From: an uncultured Nostoc sp.
Lineage (GTDB): Bacteria; Cyanobacteriota; Cyanobacteriia; Cyanobacteriales; Nostocaceae
Direction: 5' to 3'
Length of the DNA: 64,000 nucleotides
Assembly (NCBI RefSeq): GCF_937863485.1
Contig: NZ_CALMFY010000103.1
Span: 1 to 64,000 of the forward strand
Shown piece after piece: positions 44,334 through 54,193 of the stretch. The position numbers were made by a program, and so were the translations under genes. The notes under the pieces are model-generated. The model was not told where the DNA came from. It ran no database searches and saw nothing but the letters and a program-made list of their open reading frames with translations. Numbering within the stretch: the first letter of the stretch is position 1; every line of letters begins with the position of its first letter.

Positions 44334-44453
44334 GCCCAACTGAGTAGGCAGGTTAAAATAAACAGAACATAGGTTTTTGCGGGTTTTAAATCAGAGAAAC
44401 TGGTTTTTTGCCAGCATTATCCTTAAAATCTGCCTATACAAAAATAAAAAATT

Positions 44454-44503
44454 AACCCTTCTGCCTTGTAATCACTTTACTATGACGAAAGCAGAGGGGT
44501 TTC
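44454..44503 (+). terminator. candidate terminator of the pentapeptide gene
   Basis: aacccttctgc (44454-44464) pairs with gcagaggggtt (44491-44501) and is followed by a T-rich stretch. It lies about 120 bases past the stop codon. The loop is large (26 bases). Confidence 0.55.
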
Positions 44504-44739
44504 TTATTAAGATTGAGCCGATATCCACGCAAAAATGATCCTCCCTAACCCTCCTTAAAAAGAAGGAACTAGAGCAAGCCTTTTTAACGCCTTGTGATTA
44601 CCAACATCTTTATAAAGTGGTTGTGTAATCAAATCAGCAGCCCAACACATATCCTGTAATCTCAACCAACCCCGCCATAAGGTCTACCAGGTTGGCAAAC
44701 CATGTCCAGCTAAGGATTGTTTGCAAAGATTTGATGCCA

Positions 44740-44768
44740 GTAGAGACGTTGCAATGCAACGTCCCTAC
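44740..44768. repeat. gene-end palindrome of the gtagagacg type
   Basis: gtagagacgttgca and its near-complement tgcaacgtccctac form a 14-bp imperfect stem 10 bases past the stop of the M3 peptidase gene. It has no U-run on the minus strand. The rest of the gap 44334-44739 shows only the terminator hairpin at 44454 and no gene. Confidence 0.65.
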
Positions 44769-44778
44769 AGAGGTGTGT

Positions 44779-46890
44779 TTAGTTTACAGCAGCACTAACT
44801 AAACCATTGTGCCTGAGCAAAGCGATCGTACTTGGTTCACGACCTCGGAAAGTTTTAAACACCTCCATTGGATGCTGACCACCACCGAGTGCCAGCACCG
44901 TATCCCGATAACGTTGACCTGTAGCTTTTATAGCTTCTTCATCTTCTAGCCCAGCTTCTTCAAAAGCGGCAAAAGCATCAGCACTTAATACCTCGGCCCA
45001 CTTATAGCTGTAGTAGCCTGCTGCATAACCACCCTCAAAAATATGTCCAAAAGCACATAAAATTGAATCTTCTGGAAGTGGTGGTAAAACCATAGTAGTC
45101 TTAGCTATGCGATGACGCACATCTGACGGAGTTTCATTACTACCAGGGCGATAACGGTAGTGTAATTCTAAATCAAGACTGCTCAGGTGGATCTGCCGCA
45201 ACATGGCAGTACCACTCATATAATTACGCGCCGCTAGCAGCTTTTGATAGTAATGCTCCGGTAGGGCTTCACCAGTTTCATAATGCTTTGCCATTCCAAA
45301 CAAAGTGGGTCGCTCATAACACCAGTTTTCCATAAACTGACTAGGTAGTTCCACTGCATCCCACTCCACGTTATTGATGCCTGCGGCTCCAGGATAGTCA
45401 ACCTTAGTGAGCAGATGGTGCAATCCATGACCAAACTCGTGGAACAAAGTCTCTACTTCATAGAAAGTCATCAAACTAGGTTTACCATCTACGGGAGGAC
45501 TTTGATTACACACCAAATAAGCTACAGGTAAGCGGATGGTAGTGATACCATTTTCAGTGATTTTGCCCCGATTGATGCACACATCCATCCAAGCACCACC
45601 GCGTTTCTCTGCTGGACGGCTGTAGGGGTCTAAGTAGAAGTAGGCTATGGGAGAACCAGTTTCATCAGCAATTTGGAAATAACGGACATCCTCATGCCAT
45701 ACTGGCGCTTGACCATCGGCAGAGGTGACAGTGACGCCAAACAGCCGCTTGACTAGTCCAAATAAGCCGTCTAACACTTGGGGAAGGGGGAAGTAGGGAC
45801 GCAATTCTTCAGCGGTAAAGGCAAATTTTGCTTCTCGTTGGCGTTCTGCCCAAAAGCTGATATCCCAGTGTTTTAAATCCGTAGCTTCTGCTGCTCCCTG
45901 TGCCGCTGCAAAAGCTTTGAGTTCTGCCAAGTCTTTGACAGCAGCATCATAACTAGCGCGGCGTAGTTCTTCTAACAGGGCGTTGACTGCCTCAACGTTG
46001 GGAGCCATTTTACTAGCCAGGCTTAATTGAGCAAAACTTTTAAAGCCTAGTATATCTGCGAGTTCTTGGCGCAACTTCAAAATGCGCTCAATTAAGGGGT
46101 TGTTATCTAAATTGCCACCAGAAGCGCGGGTAATATAGGCTTTGTAGAGCTTTTGGCGCAAATCTCGACGGGTGCTGTGCTGCATGAAAGGGCCGTAGCT
46201 GGGGAAGTCTAAAGTAATCCGCCAGGGGCCATTTTCAAGTGTGGCGTTGCTTTCGCCAGCTGCACGAGCACCTTGGGCTGCTAAACTTACTAAGCTTGGT
46301 GGTAAACCGTCAATTTCCGCTTGTGTTGTTAGGGTTAGGCTGAAGGCTTTAGTGGCATCAAGTACGTGGTTAGAGAATTTGGTAGAAAGTTCTGCTAACT
46401 CCATCTGTATGGCGTTGAAACGTTCTCTTGCCTCTCCTTCTAAGCCAACACCAGAAAGTTCAGCATCTCGAATCGCGGCTTCTACAATGCGCTGTTGGGC
46501 TAATTCTAAAGTTGCCCAACTATCACTGGTACGGAGTGCCTTAAAAGCATTGTAGATGGGTTGGCTTTGACCGAGCTTGTTGATAAACTGTACAACTAGT
46601 GGCTGTACGATTTCATGAGCTTCGCGCAGTTCCGGGCTATTTTTAACACCCATTAAATGATTCACCACCCCCCAACTCCAGGTAAGCTGTTCAGTCAGCT
46701 TTTCTAAGGGTTCTACTAAACCACTCCAAGTAGGCTCTACATTAGCCTCTAAGGCGGCAAGCTGTTGGTTAAGTTCTGCCAGCAACTGATTGAAGGCTGG
46801 TACTACTCGTTCTGGTTTAATCTCTGCAAAGGGAGGTAAACCAACGCCTTGGAGTAGGGGATTGTCGGAAATAATAGTACTTGCACTCAT
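44779..46890 (-). CDS. M3 family oligopeptidase (oligopeptidase A-like)
   Basis: The 703-residue zinc metallopeptidase is of the thimet oligopeptidase/PrlC group. The HEFGH zinc motif is at 484-488 (LFHEFGHGLHHLL). The third ligand Glu is about 25 residues later in NNVEWDAVELPSQFMEN. The segments YFYLDPYSRPAEKRGGAWMD (about 417-436) and FGHIFEGGYAAGYYSYKWAE (near 620) match oligopeptidase A. It is cytoplasmic and degrades short peptides, including cleaved signal peptides. The full length is normal. It stands alone. Confidence 0.95.
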   Translation of the reverse strand: MSASTIISDNPLLQGVGLPPFAEIKPERVVPAFNQLLAELNQQLAALEANVEPTWSGLVEPLEKLTEQLTWSWGVVNHLMGVKNSPELREAHEIVQPLVVQFINKLGQSQPIYNAFKALRTSDSWATLELAQQRIVEAAIRDAELSGVGLEGEARERFNAIQMELAELSTKFSNHVLDATKAFSLTLTTQAEIDGLPPSLVSLAAQGARAAGESNATLENGPWRITLDFPSYGPFMQHSTRRDLRQKLYKAYITRASGGNLDNNPLIERILKLRQELADILGFKSFAQLSLASKMAPNVEAVNALLEELRRASYDAAVKDLAELKAFAAAQGAAEATDLKHWDISFWAERQREAKFAFTAEELRPYFPLPQVLDGLFGLVKRLFGVTVTSADGQAPVWHEDVRYFQIADETGSPIAYFYLDPYSRPAEKRGGAWMDVCINRGKITENGITTIRLPVAYLVCNQSPPVDGKPSLMTFYEVETLFHEFGHGLHHLLTKVDYPGAAGINNVEWDAVELPSQFMENWCYERPTLFGMAKHYETGEALPEHYYQKLLAARNYMSGTAMLRQIHLSSLDLELHYRYRPGSNETPSDVRHRIAKTTMVLPPLPEDSILCAFGHIFEGGYAAGYYSYKWAEVLSADAFAAFEEAGLEDEEAIKATGQRYRDTVLALGGGQHPMEVFKTFRGREPSTIALLRHNGLVSAAVN

Positions 46891-47153
46891 GGTTTTGTGT
46901 GAACTGCGGATGTAATAAAAATCAACAATGATTTTTATTTATATATCTTCTAATGTAGCGATCGCTGTGCTAAATAGTCTTGTCATTCTGGCAATATAGC
47001 AAAAAAAACGAGAGTTACTCAGAAAATTATCTTGATACAGCTATTTTGTTTGGTTTGTCAACGATACCTGACAGGCAACAGTTCCAGAAATATCAGCGAA
47101 AGTCTCTGAGATAATATAATCATGCACTCATCTTCTCAACCAGTTGGCTAATT

Positions 47154-47864
47154 ATGACTAGCCTCTTACCCAGTTCTCAACCAACAGAAGTTTTTTACCC
47201 AAGCTCGGATGGTGAACCTTTGGCAGAAAGTTATGTTCACTTATATGCTCTACTAGCAACTTTAGAAGTATTGAGGCAATATTTGCTGGGTAGGCAAGCA
47301 ACGGTTTTGAGTAACCAGTTTCTCTACTATGCTCAGGGTTTTCCAAAGTTACGCGTAGCTCCAGATGTAATGGTGATTTTTAATATCGCTCCTGGAGGTA
47401 GGGATAATTACAAAGTATGGGAAGAGGGACAAGTGCCTGTAGTAATCTTTGAAATGACCTCGGAGGGGACTAAAAACCAGGACACGGGTTTCAAGAAGAC
47501 GCTGTATGAGCAGTTAGGGGTACTGGAATACTGGTTATTTGACCCTAAGGGAGAGTGGATTAAGGAGCAATTGCAAGGGTATCGGCTGCAAGGCGAGGTG
47601 TATGAGCCAATTACAGATAGTCGATGTGAACCTTTGCAGCTGCGTTTGCAAATAGAGGGACAATTGATTGGTTTTTATCGAGAAGACACTGGGGAAAAGT
47701 TGCTGATTCCAGAGGAGTTAGCAGAGGCGCTGAAACAGGAAAGATTGGCGAGGGAACAAGCCCAAGAGCAAGCAAGACAAGCAGAGTCGCAGGTGGAAAG
47801 GTTGAAGGAACACTTACGTAGACGCGTTGGCGCAGCCTCTCGTAGAGAAGCGGCTTGTCGTTAG
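47154..47864 (+). CDS. Uma2 family endonuclease-fold protein
   Basis: The 236-residue protein is of the Uma2/DUF820 family, a PD-(D/E)XK-like fold greatly expanded in cyanobacteria. The motifs are APDVMVIF (about 72-79), VVIFEMTSEGTKNQD (about 95-109), YWLFDPKGEWIK (about 128-139) and GEKLLIPEELAEAL. The catalytic Asp-Glu pair appears intact. The C-terminus is a short coiled coil (QERLAREQAQEQARQAESQ), then RRRVGAASRREAACR, encoded by a dispersed repeat that has replaced the natural end. Function unknown. It is the only intact one of three Uma2 genes in the window. Confidence 0.85.
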   Translation: MTSLLPSSQPTEVFYPSSDGEPLAESYVHLYALLATLEVLRQYLLGRQATVLSNQFLYYAQGFPKLRVAPDVMVIFNIAPGGRDNYKVWEEGQVPVVIFEMTSEGTKNQDTGFKKTLYEQLGVLEYWLFDPKGEWIKEQLQGYRLQGEVYEPITDSRCEPLQLRLQIEGQLIGFYREDTGEKLLIPEELAEALKQERLAREQAQEQARQAESQVERLKEHLRRRVGAASRREAACR

Positions 47865-48233
47865 ACATCGCTTGGTGTTGACCCTGATACTATTTAGCTA
47901 TAGATTTACGATCGCTCTTAGCGGGTGCCTCGCATGATCGCAGAGTCCATTCACCGACCTCAACCTAACCAAAGGCGATCGCTAAAAGAGATCATAACGT
48001 ATTATGTCAAACAGGTAGCTCATCCGCCAGCATGGGCGTTACCCTAAAAGCACAGTTTCAGCCCAAGAATCCCACGCTTTCAAGGCGTGATGTCCAATTA
48101 ACTTAGCGTGATCAACCGTCCTTGCCGAACCCAGAAGGGAGGCTCTATTTTTATGATTTTATTTGGCAACTCATCTTTTTACTCGTAAAATCGAAGACAA
48201 GATCAAGGTCAGTAGAAAAGAGTCCCTAAATTA
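47865..48233. other. gap with repeat debris
   Basis: The left end continues the dispersed repeat that ends the Uma2 gene. A hairpin cacgctttcaaggcgtg lies at about 48074-48090, with the look of an IS200/IS605-type end, but no transposase is seen. No gene. Confidence 0.4.
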
Positions 48234-49190
48234 ATGAGTACATTAATCAGTCACGGTGGAAGATCTATCATTAAATTTCAGATGGTAGATCGGATAAATG
48301 ATATCGTTTGGCAGGCTCACCAAGGTAGCGTTGCTGCGATTATTCAGCTATTGAACGAAAAGCTAGCCAAGTCTGGTGTCAGAACTAGAGCCATTTTTTC
48401 TAATGGTGTCTTACAACTTCTGTGCGAGGCGGCTAGGGTAGAGCAACTTGAGCAATCTCCCCTAGTAGAACAAATCCAGCAAATTCTTGAGTCCATCGCC
48501 CCGCGTCACATTCGCCTGGTCAATATTAACAGTCGGATTGTTCGGGAACAACAATTACTTTGGTTAAAGGAAATAGATAGCGATCGCGAAAACCAATTGC
48601 TTTGGTCACAGGAAATTACATTAATTCAGCCCAATATTCTAAAGCAACTAATTAAAGATTTCACAGAAGCTCAAGCTGAACTAGGAAAACCAAATTTTCC
48701 TAAAGCTCCAGTCTCTCGTCCTTTAGTACTTATCAACAAAGAAAAACACGAAAATAAACCGAAAAAAAAGATATTAGCAGCGGCTGGTTTATGCTCACTT
48801 TTGTTGCTTGGTTGGGTTGTTTATGCCCAGTTAGGTAATAAACTGAAAAACCTAATGCAACTAGAAACTTCCAAATCTTTAACTACAGAAAATATTAACG
48901 ATAATAAAGCTCAGACACCATCCCGTGCTCCTAACAATAGCCTTTCTCAGCCATCTGATGACCCATTTGCAATATCTGTGCGAATTGCCAACCAAGCTTC
49001 TGCATCTGGTAAAACAGCCACAACCTCAACTCAGTGGTTAGAGATTGCTGCTAAATGGCAACGGGCTTCAGATTTAATGGGCACGGTGCCACAAAACCAC
49101 AGCCGTTATCAGGAAGCTAAGATTCGTACTCAACTATATAAGAAATACAGTGAGGCGGCGCAGAAAGAAGCCGATAAGAGTAAATCTTAG
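48234..49190 (+). CDS. conserved cyanobacterial protein with one membrane helix
   Basis: The 318-residue protein has an N-terminal soluble part (about 15-150: AHQGSVAAIIQLLNEKLAKS, GVRTRAIFSNGVLQLLCEAA, ESIAPRHIRLVNINSRIVRE). A basic linker (KEKHENKPKKK) precedes one membrane helix at about 183-203 (AAAGLCSLLLLGWVVYAQL). The outer part is rich in S, T and Q and ends in WLEIAAKWQRASDLMGTVPQ, resembling a short repeat found in other cyanobacterial membrane proteins. Topology suggests the N-terminus is inside. The function is not recognised and no operon partner is present. Confidence 0.7.
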   Translation: MSTLISHGGRSIIKFQMVDRINDIVWQAHQGSVAAIIQLLNEKLAKSGVRTRAIFSNGVLQLLCEAARVEQLEQSPLVEQIQQILESIAPRHIRLVNINSRIVREQQLLWLKEIDSDRENQLLWSQEITLIQPNILKQLIKDFTEAQAELGKPNFPKAPVSRPLVLINKEKHENKPKKKILAAAGLCSLLLLGWVVYAQLGNKLKNLMQLETSKSLTTENINDNKAQTPSRAPNNSLSQPSDDPFAISVRIANQASASGKTATTSTQWLEIAAKWQRASDLMGTVPQNHSRYQEAKIRTQLYKKYSEAAQKEADKSKS

Positions 49191-49779
49191 TTTTTTCTTA
49201 TTAGAAGACTTCGAGTACTGATTAGTATTTTAGCAGTGGTAAATGGATTATTTATTTTATTTACTTTTCGCACTTCACCTAAGCGCGTAAAACGAATTTA
49301 AATATGTCGCCGCTTCGATTCTAGCTAACGCTTTCGTTGGGGAATGGGAGCAAATTCCCCACTTGGTAATATTAATTGTGCCGTAGAATAGGTGCGAAAT
49401 TGAACTCCTGGCATCTTATTTTGTTGCTGGATTTTCAGCAGTTCTTTAACGCTATTTGCAAGTCCCTTAACTTAACGTGAATTCGACGGATAGAAAAGCC
49501 CAAAAAGCCCACTAGATAGGAATTTGCTTAACTGGGCAGGTGAAGTGCGATGCTTGCGGCGGACAACTCTTGGAGAGGCTACGCCCTAAGCGTAGCTATG
49601 CCGCAGGCTTTACGCCTACGCTACAATAGATGGAGAACGGGTAAAAAAGTCACAAAAAAAGACCGAGACTAAGAATATCTAACAGCATTTCTCCAATAGG
49701 GGACTTAATTGTGTTTGTTTTTTGACTTTGAGGATCTGAGCTTGGCGATCACTAATCTGAAAGTTCCCAACACAGCTTT
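49191..49779. other. gap with dispersed palindromic repeats
   Basis: Repeat DNA of the gctacgccctaagcgtagct type lies at about 49575-49625 and a ttccccac-type palindrome at about 49340-49365. I see no gene. The stretch looks like decayed accessory DNA. Confidence 0.45.
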
Positions 49780-49989
49780 TCAGTCGCCGTTTACACCCTT
49801 TACTTGTGCCTGTACGGCTTTCGATAAAAAAAGGGTAAGTTTTGGTCCCACTTGTTCCAACAGGTGCGTGCGAACTGCTGTCTCAATTCCTTCGAGTGTC
49901 TGTAGTTGTTCGGTAGGCGTATCCTCATATAATATCTTCGCAATCGCTTGCACATGCGATTTTATAGCTGCTTCTTGTTCTGGAGTCAT
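49780..49989 (-). CDS. small protein, possible transposase N-terminal fragment
   Basis: The 69-residue protein begins MTPEQEAAIKSHVQAIAKIL, then YEDTPTEQLQTLEGIETAVR, and ends KAVQAQVKGVNGD. The N-terminal 45 residues resemble, from memory, the start of certain cyanobacterial transposases (ISKra4-like), here cut short. The surrounding DNA has repeats and no other transposase part. It could equally be a free-standing small gene. Low confidence on function. Confidence 0.4.
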   Translation of the reverse strand: MTPEQEAAIKSHVQAIAKILYEDTPTEQLQTLEGIETAVRTHLLEQVGPKLTLFLSKAVQAQVKGVNGD

Positions 49990-50207
49990 CCGGTGTTGCC
50001 TTAGCTAGAGATTTTTTATCTTCTCTCATTACGCTTACCTTGCAAAACTGAGATGCACCCCTTGTGTTTTTCTGCACGACTACTCATTTCACTTATAATA
50101 ATAGCAAAATCCTATCTACTCACTGACAGACACAAAATTTTGTCATCAAAAAAGTCTATGTTATGGGGTACAAACTTTAAAGTTGCATAATCGAAGTACA
50201 ATGTTGT

Positions 50208-50939
50208 ATGTCTATTAAACTTTTATTCTGTGGCTGTATTCATGGCAATGAATATATAGGAAAATATATTTTCGATCATTATCCGTTGGGAAAAAATGAA
50301 TACTTCATCTGTAAGTCAATAATTGCAAATCCAGAGGCTATGTACCTAAACCAACGGTTCATTGATACTGATTTGAATCGCTCTTTTCCAGGAAGATTAG
50401 ATGGTAATTATGAAGAGAGACGTGCTTACCAACTTAGCAAAGTTCTATCTCAGTTTGACTTAATAATCGACTGGCATCAGACTTCTAACGATATGGATGA
50501 CACTATTTTAGTTCATGATTTAACACCTGAATTCTACGAAATCTGTCAATTCTTTAACATTAAGCACATAGTTACTTTAGATAAAGGAGATAGTTACTAC
50601 GATGGTACACTGTTGGGGCATGTGAAAAATAGTATAGCTGTAGAGTATGGTCGCTTGTATGATTTTCAAGATGCTTGCCAAAGGGTAGAAAAAGATATTC
50701 AAAACCTTTTAGCTAAACGAGTGGTAAACATAGACCACAATTACTATCGTATTTTAGGTAGTGTAGGAAAGGAATTTGAGTCCAAATTGAATTTAAAAAA
50801 CTATCAAAAACTGACAGAAGAAGAGCGAGAAATATTGGGTATCTACGAAGATAATGTATACCCAATTTTTATTGGTACTGAGGTATACCAGGGAGTCTAT
50901 TGCATACTTCTTCAGAAGAAACAGATGTCTGTAGTTTAG
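50208..50939 (+). CDS. AstE/AspA-family zinc deacylase
   Basis: The 243-residue protein is of the succinylglutamate desuccinylase/aspartoacylase family. The zinc site is H12 and E15 (IHGNE) with a later His in DWHQT (about 94-98). Substrate-binding DLNRSFPG is at about 62-69, and the catalytic Glu is in IAVEYGR (about 143-149). It is shorter than human aspartoacylase and lacks part of the C-terminal beta domain. It probably hydrolyses an N-acyl amino acid; the exact substrate is not predictable. Base composition is more AT-rich than that of its neighbours, and it stands alone, hinting at acquisition. Confidence 0.85.
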   Translation: MSIKLLFCGCIHGNEYIGKYIFDHYPLGKNEYFICKSIIANPEAMYLNQRFIDTDLNRSFPGRLDGNYEERRAYQLSKVLSQFDLIIDWHQTSNDMDDTILVHDLTPEFYEICQFFNIKHIVTLDKGDSYYDGTLLGHVKNSIAVEYGRLYDFQDACQRVEKDIQNLLAKRVVNIDHNYYRILGSVGKEFESKLNLKNYQKLTEEEREILGIYEDNVYPIFIGTEVYQGVYCILLQKKQMSVV

Positions 50940-51178
50940 CGGGTCATGAACTTTCAGTTCAGCACGACGGATGAAAATCCTTATTCCTTTTGACTTCTGC
51001 CGTCTACCTTATTTTCAGGGAGCATCCCAATTTGGCAAAAAGACGGGGAGAATCAAAAATTATTCGCGAGTTTTCATCGCGAATAAAAGGGGCTATACAT
51101 GAACACCGCAATTCGAGAGAATTAATAATGTCAAAGAAGTACAGACAAGCCAATGACACCCGAAGATAAACAGCTGGG

Positions 51179-52999
51179 TTAACTCAGCAGTTCTCCTGTT
51201 TCTTGCAGGGAGTGCAAGCGGCGGTAAATACCCTCGTGACGCAACAGTTCATTGTGGCTACCCACTTCTACAATCTTTCCTTGCTCCAGAACCACAATTT
51301 TATCTGCTTCTCGCACTGTGCTTAGACGATGGGCAATCACGATGGTGGTACAAGTGCCCTGAATCGATCGCATTGCTAGCTGAATCGAACGCTCAGACTC
51401 ATAATCTAAGCTAGAGGTGGCTTCGTCAAAAACTAGGACGTCTGGTTCCACTAGCAACGCCCTGGCAATTCCCAAGCGTTGTCTTTGTCCTCCAGATAAC
51501 CTGACACCTCGTTCTCCTACGATGGTGTAATAACCTTGGGGTAAGTGCTGCACTACTTCATCGACTCTGGCAATTCTACAGGCTTCCTGAACCTGCTCCA
51601 AGCTGGCATCTGGTCTACCGTAGGTGAGATTATCCAATATAGTACCGTTAAAAACGTCTACTTCTTGGTGAACGATCGCTAATCTCCGTCTATATTTACC
51701 CACATCCAAAGTGCGAATATCTTGACCATCAATCAGAATTTGACCTTCTTGAGATTCAAAATATCGCAACAACAATTTCACTAAAGTAGACTTCCCAGAG
51801 CCGGAACGCCCCACTAATGCCACTGTTTGGTATGGCTCAATCAACAAGTTAATATCTTGCAAAACTTGACGGTTAGCATCATATCCAAAACTGACGTGCG
51901 ACAACTCAACTTTCCCAGTAAATTTATAAGGTGATTCTGCCTGCTTGCTCTCTTCTAAAAGACTATCTGAATCAGATGCAGTTGGCTCTTGGAGAAATTC
52001 GTGAAACCGCAGCATGGAAGAGTAACGACGGGCGAAAACTTCTGCCAAGTTAGTAATAGGTTCTAATTCGGCATATGCCATGCTGGAAAGAGTTAAAGTC
52101 ATGACAAAGTGACCAAGAGAAATTCTCCCATCTATTGTTGCTGCTAAAGTCAAACTCAGGATAGTAAACACGCATAACTGAATTATGGTTCTTTGCCAAG
52201 TAGCCAGTTTCACATAACCTTTGTGGATGCGATAATCAATGATCATTAATTCACGATCTAAACGTTGCTTTTGCCGTTTCAGTTCCCTAGCTTCTGTAGC
52301 AAATGCTTTCACTGTTTTGATATTGGTGATCAGTTCAGAATTGCGGCTTTCGGTATTCTCTGCATATTTATTCAGACGACTTTCGTAGCTAATCAATTGC
52401 TGTAAATCCTTCAAGCTGAAGCTGAGAATAATTACAAAGGAAATTAGATATAAAATCGCAATCCGCCACTCAATCACCAAAATAAACACAAAAATTCCCA
52501 GTCCACGAACCAGTTTAGGAATTAACTGGCCAGCGATTTCGGGATACGCCCAAGTGTGGTTCTCAACACCTCTAGCTATTCTTCCGGCGATGCGTCCGGG
52601 GTTATTTTCGTCATAAAATTCCAGTGGGAGAGTAAGAATTTTGGCGATGGCTGCTTCGGTTTTCTTTCGACGCGACCTAAAAGTTATATCCCAGTGAAAC
52701 CAAACAGTCAACCAGGGCTGTGTTGGCGCTTTCACTACGGTGACAACGAAAATTAAACCCAGTAATACACCCAAAGATAGAAGTTTATTAACAGGGTAAT
52801 TGGTGATGTCTGAAACAATTGCGATCGCACTTTCAAGTGGTTTATCCAAAGGTTGACCAGACAAAATGTTTAAAATCTGTCCGATCGCATAAGGGACAAC
52901 CAAATCAATGATTTCGTAAATGCCGGATGTCGCAACACTGAAAAGACCTAGCTTCCAGTCAGAGCGAAAGTAATTGACAATATCTTGAAATTTGGCCAT
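51179..52999 (-). CDS. ABC exporter, fused membrane and ATPase domains
   Basis: The roughly 606-residue half-transporter has a six-helix ABC type I membrane domain (about 15-330). Its nucleotide-binding domain runs from about 360 to 600: Walker A GRSGSGKST, signature LSGGQRQRLGIARAL, Walker B VLVFDEATSSLD and the switch His in VIAHRLS. It probably works as a homodimer exporting a lipid, peptide or drug-like compound; the cargo is unknown. The ATG at 52999 begins MAKFQDIVNYFRSDW, where family similarity starts; an upstream TTG at 53014 would add five residues. Confidence 0.92.
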   Translation of the reverse strand: MAKFQDIVNYFRSDWKLGLFSVATSGIYEIIDLVVPYAIGQILNILSGQPLDKPLESAIAIVSDITNYPVNKLLSLGVLLGLIFVVTVVKAPTQPWLTVWFHWDITFRSRRKKTEAAIAKILTLPLEFYDENNPGRIAGRIARGVENHTWAYPEIAGQLIPKLVRGLGIFVFILVIEWRIAILYLISFVIILSFSLKDLQQLISYESRLNKYAENTESRNSELITNIKTVKAFATEARELKRQKQRLDRELMIIDYRIHKGYVKLATWQRTIIQLCVFTILSLTLAATIDGRISLGHFVMTLTLSSMAYAELEPITNLAEVFARRYSSMLRFHEFLQEPTASDSDSLLEESKQAESPYKFTGKVELSHVSFGYDANRQVLQDINLLIEPYQTVALVGRSGSGKSTLVKLLLRYFESQEGQILIDGQDIRTLDVGKYRRRLAIVHQEVDVFNGTILDNLTYGRPDASLEQVQEACRIARVDEVVQHLPQGYYTIVGERGVRLSGGQRQRLGIARALLVEPDVLVFDEATSSLDYESERSIQLAMRSIQGTCTTIVIAHRLSTVREADKIVVLEQGKIVEVGSHNELLRHEGIYRRLHSLQETGELLS

Positions 53000-53067
53000 G
53001 TGCACACCGTCCAAGAGCGCGATCGTAAACTTGGAATTTTATATACTACAGTTGTAATACAAACAAG

Positions 53068-53889
53068 TCAAGGGCTAATAGGTTTAAATGACTCCTTTGA
53101 AGTAGTAGACATTTGCGCTGGGACAAATTTTAGGCGATAGCGATAGAGGGCAACAGGTCGAAAACCAGCTTTAAAGTAATCTGGATCTTGGGGTGAAAGA
53201 TAGACAGCAGTAACTTGATCTGCCTCAATCGCCAGATTAGCTGTTGGTAGTTTATGATAAGCGGTGGTAGATTCTACAGAGTTGAAATAGGGGCGTGAAC
53301 CGCCTTTAAATAGTTGTTGAAACACTTCTGTAGTGATGAACTTGCCATTAGGGGCAGTTTCTGTGGCCCGTGCAGTCACAATGGAAACTAGTTGGTGACT
53401 GTTACGCAAAAATGTAATCTGACGATTAGCTGAATCTGGATCTACTTTAACTAATAACACTGCTTCATCCCCTAAATAAGCCCGTGCCAAATTCAAGCTA
53501 TTAAACGCTCTATCTGCGATTAAAATTGGGGATTTGTAATCTGTCTGAGGAAATATTTTTAACCCAGAAAAATGTGGTTGCTCTTTCACAAATCTTACTA
53601 CAAAACTTACAGGCTGATTTAATTGTCGGCGATTACCTTCAAACCCTGGTGTTAGGATATCTGGTGCTAAAGGCGCAACTAAATCTACCAACGTACTCGT
53701 AACTTGCCAAGAACCAGCCATCCATTTAGGGTAAACCAAATCACCCGAAGCTGGTTGGACTGAAGTTAATTTTTCCCATTGGGGAAAATTTGCTAACCGT
53801 TGAGATAACTCTCCTGCAAGAGCTTCGCCACTCCACAATAGCAAAAAAACTAGCAAGCAAAAACTCCAAATTACCTTCATTGTCCGCAT
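53068..53889 (-). CDS. DUF6816 domain protein, exported
   Basis: The 273-residue protein has a signal peptide (VIWSFCLLVFLLLWSGEALA) ending near residue 25. The mature part contains YPKWMAGSWQVTSTLVDLVA (about 53-72), a lipocalin-like opening, and repeated beta strands to FRPVALYRYRLKFVPA. It matches the DUF6816 family of cyanobacteria and plant thylakoid lumen. A lumenal or periplasmic ligand-binding role is inferred. ATG at 53880 is an alternative start. Divergent from the lone ccmK gene. Confidence 0.8.
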   Translation of the reverse strand: MRTMKVIWSFCLLVFLLLWSGEALAGELSQRLANFPQWEKLTSVQPASGDLVYPKWMAGSWQVTSTLVDLVAPLAPDILTPGFEGNRRQLNQPVSFVVRFVKEQPHFSGLKIFPQTDYKSPILIADRAFNSLNLARAYLGDEAVLLVKVDPDSANRQITFLRNSHQLVSIVTARATETAPNGKFITTEVFQQLFKGGSRPYFNSVESTTAYHKLPTANLAIEADQVTAVYLSPQDPDYFKAGFRPVALYRYRLKFVPAQMSTTSKESFKPISP

Positions 53890-54193
53890 TAGCAGTTTTG
53901 TATTTATCGATTAAAAATTAAGTAAGTTTTTGTAAAAAATTAAAAGTTTGTACTAAGTGGTTTAACGCTCAAGCCCTGACTAAAAACTAATCACAGAGTT
54001 TTACTTTTTTTGCATAGTTCAGTTTATTTGCGCCAATTTACTTAATCTATGAGATAATAATGCACTTCAGCTCTTGTGTATCATCCTGCTAGCTATTCAC
54101 CCACAGAATATCGTTTAGTCACTAATTTACCATCACAAAAAGCCAACATAGTTAAAGATACTTAACCGCACAATCCCAAATTATGGTAACAGT
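53890..54193. other. divergent gap between DUF6816 and ccmK genes
   Basis: AT-rich, without a gene. It should contain both promoters, but I could not assign clear elements. No repeat element of the families seen elsewhere is present. Confidence 0.4.

Noticed and set aside
48040-48100. IS200/IS605 end
   Set aside because: Only a short cacgc...gcgtg hairpin is present, without a transposase or the opposite end.
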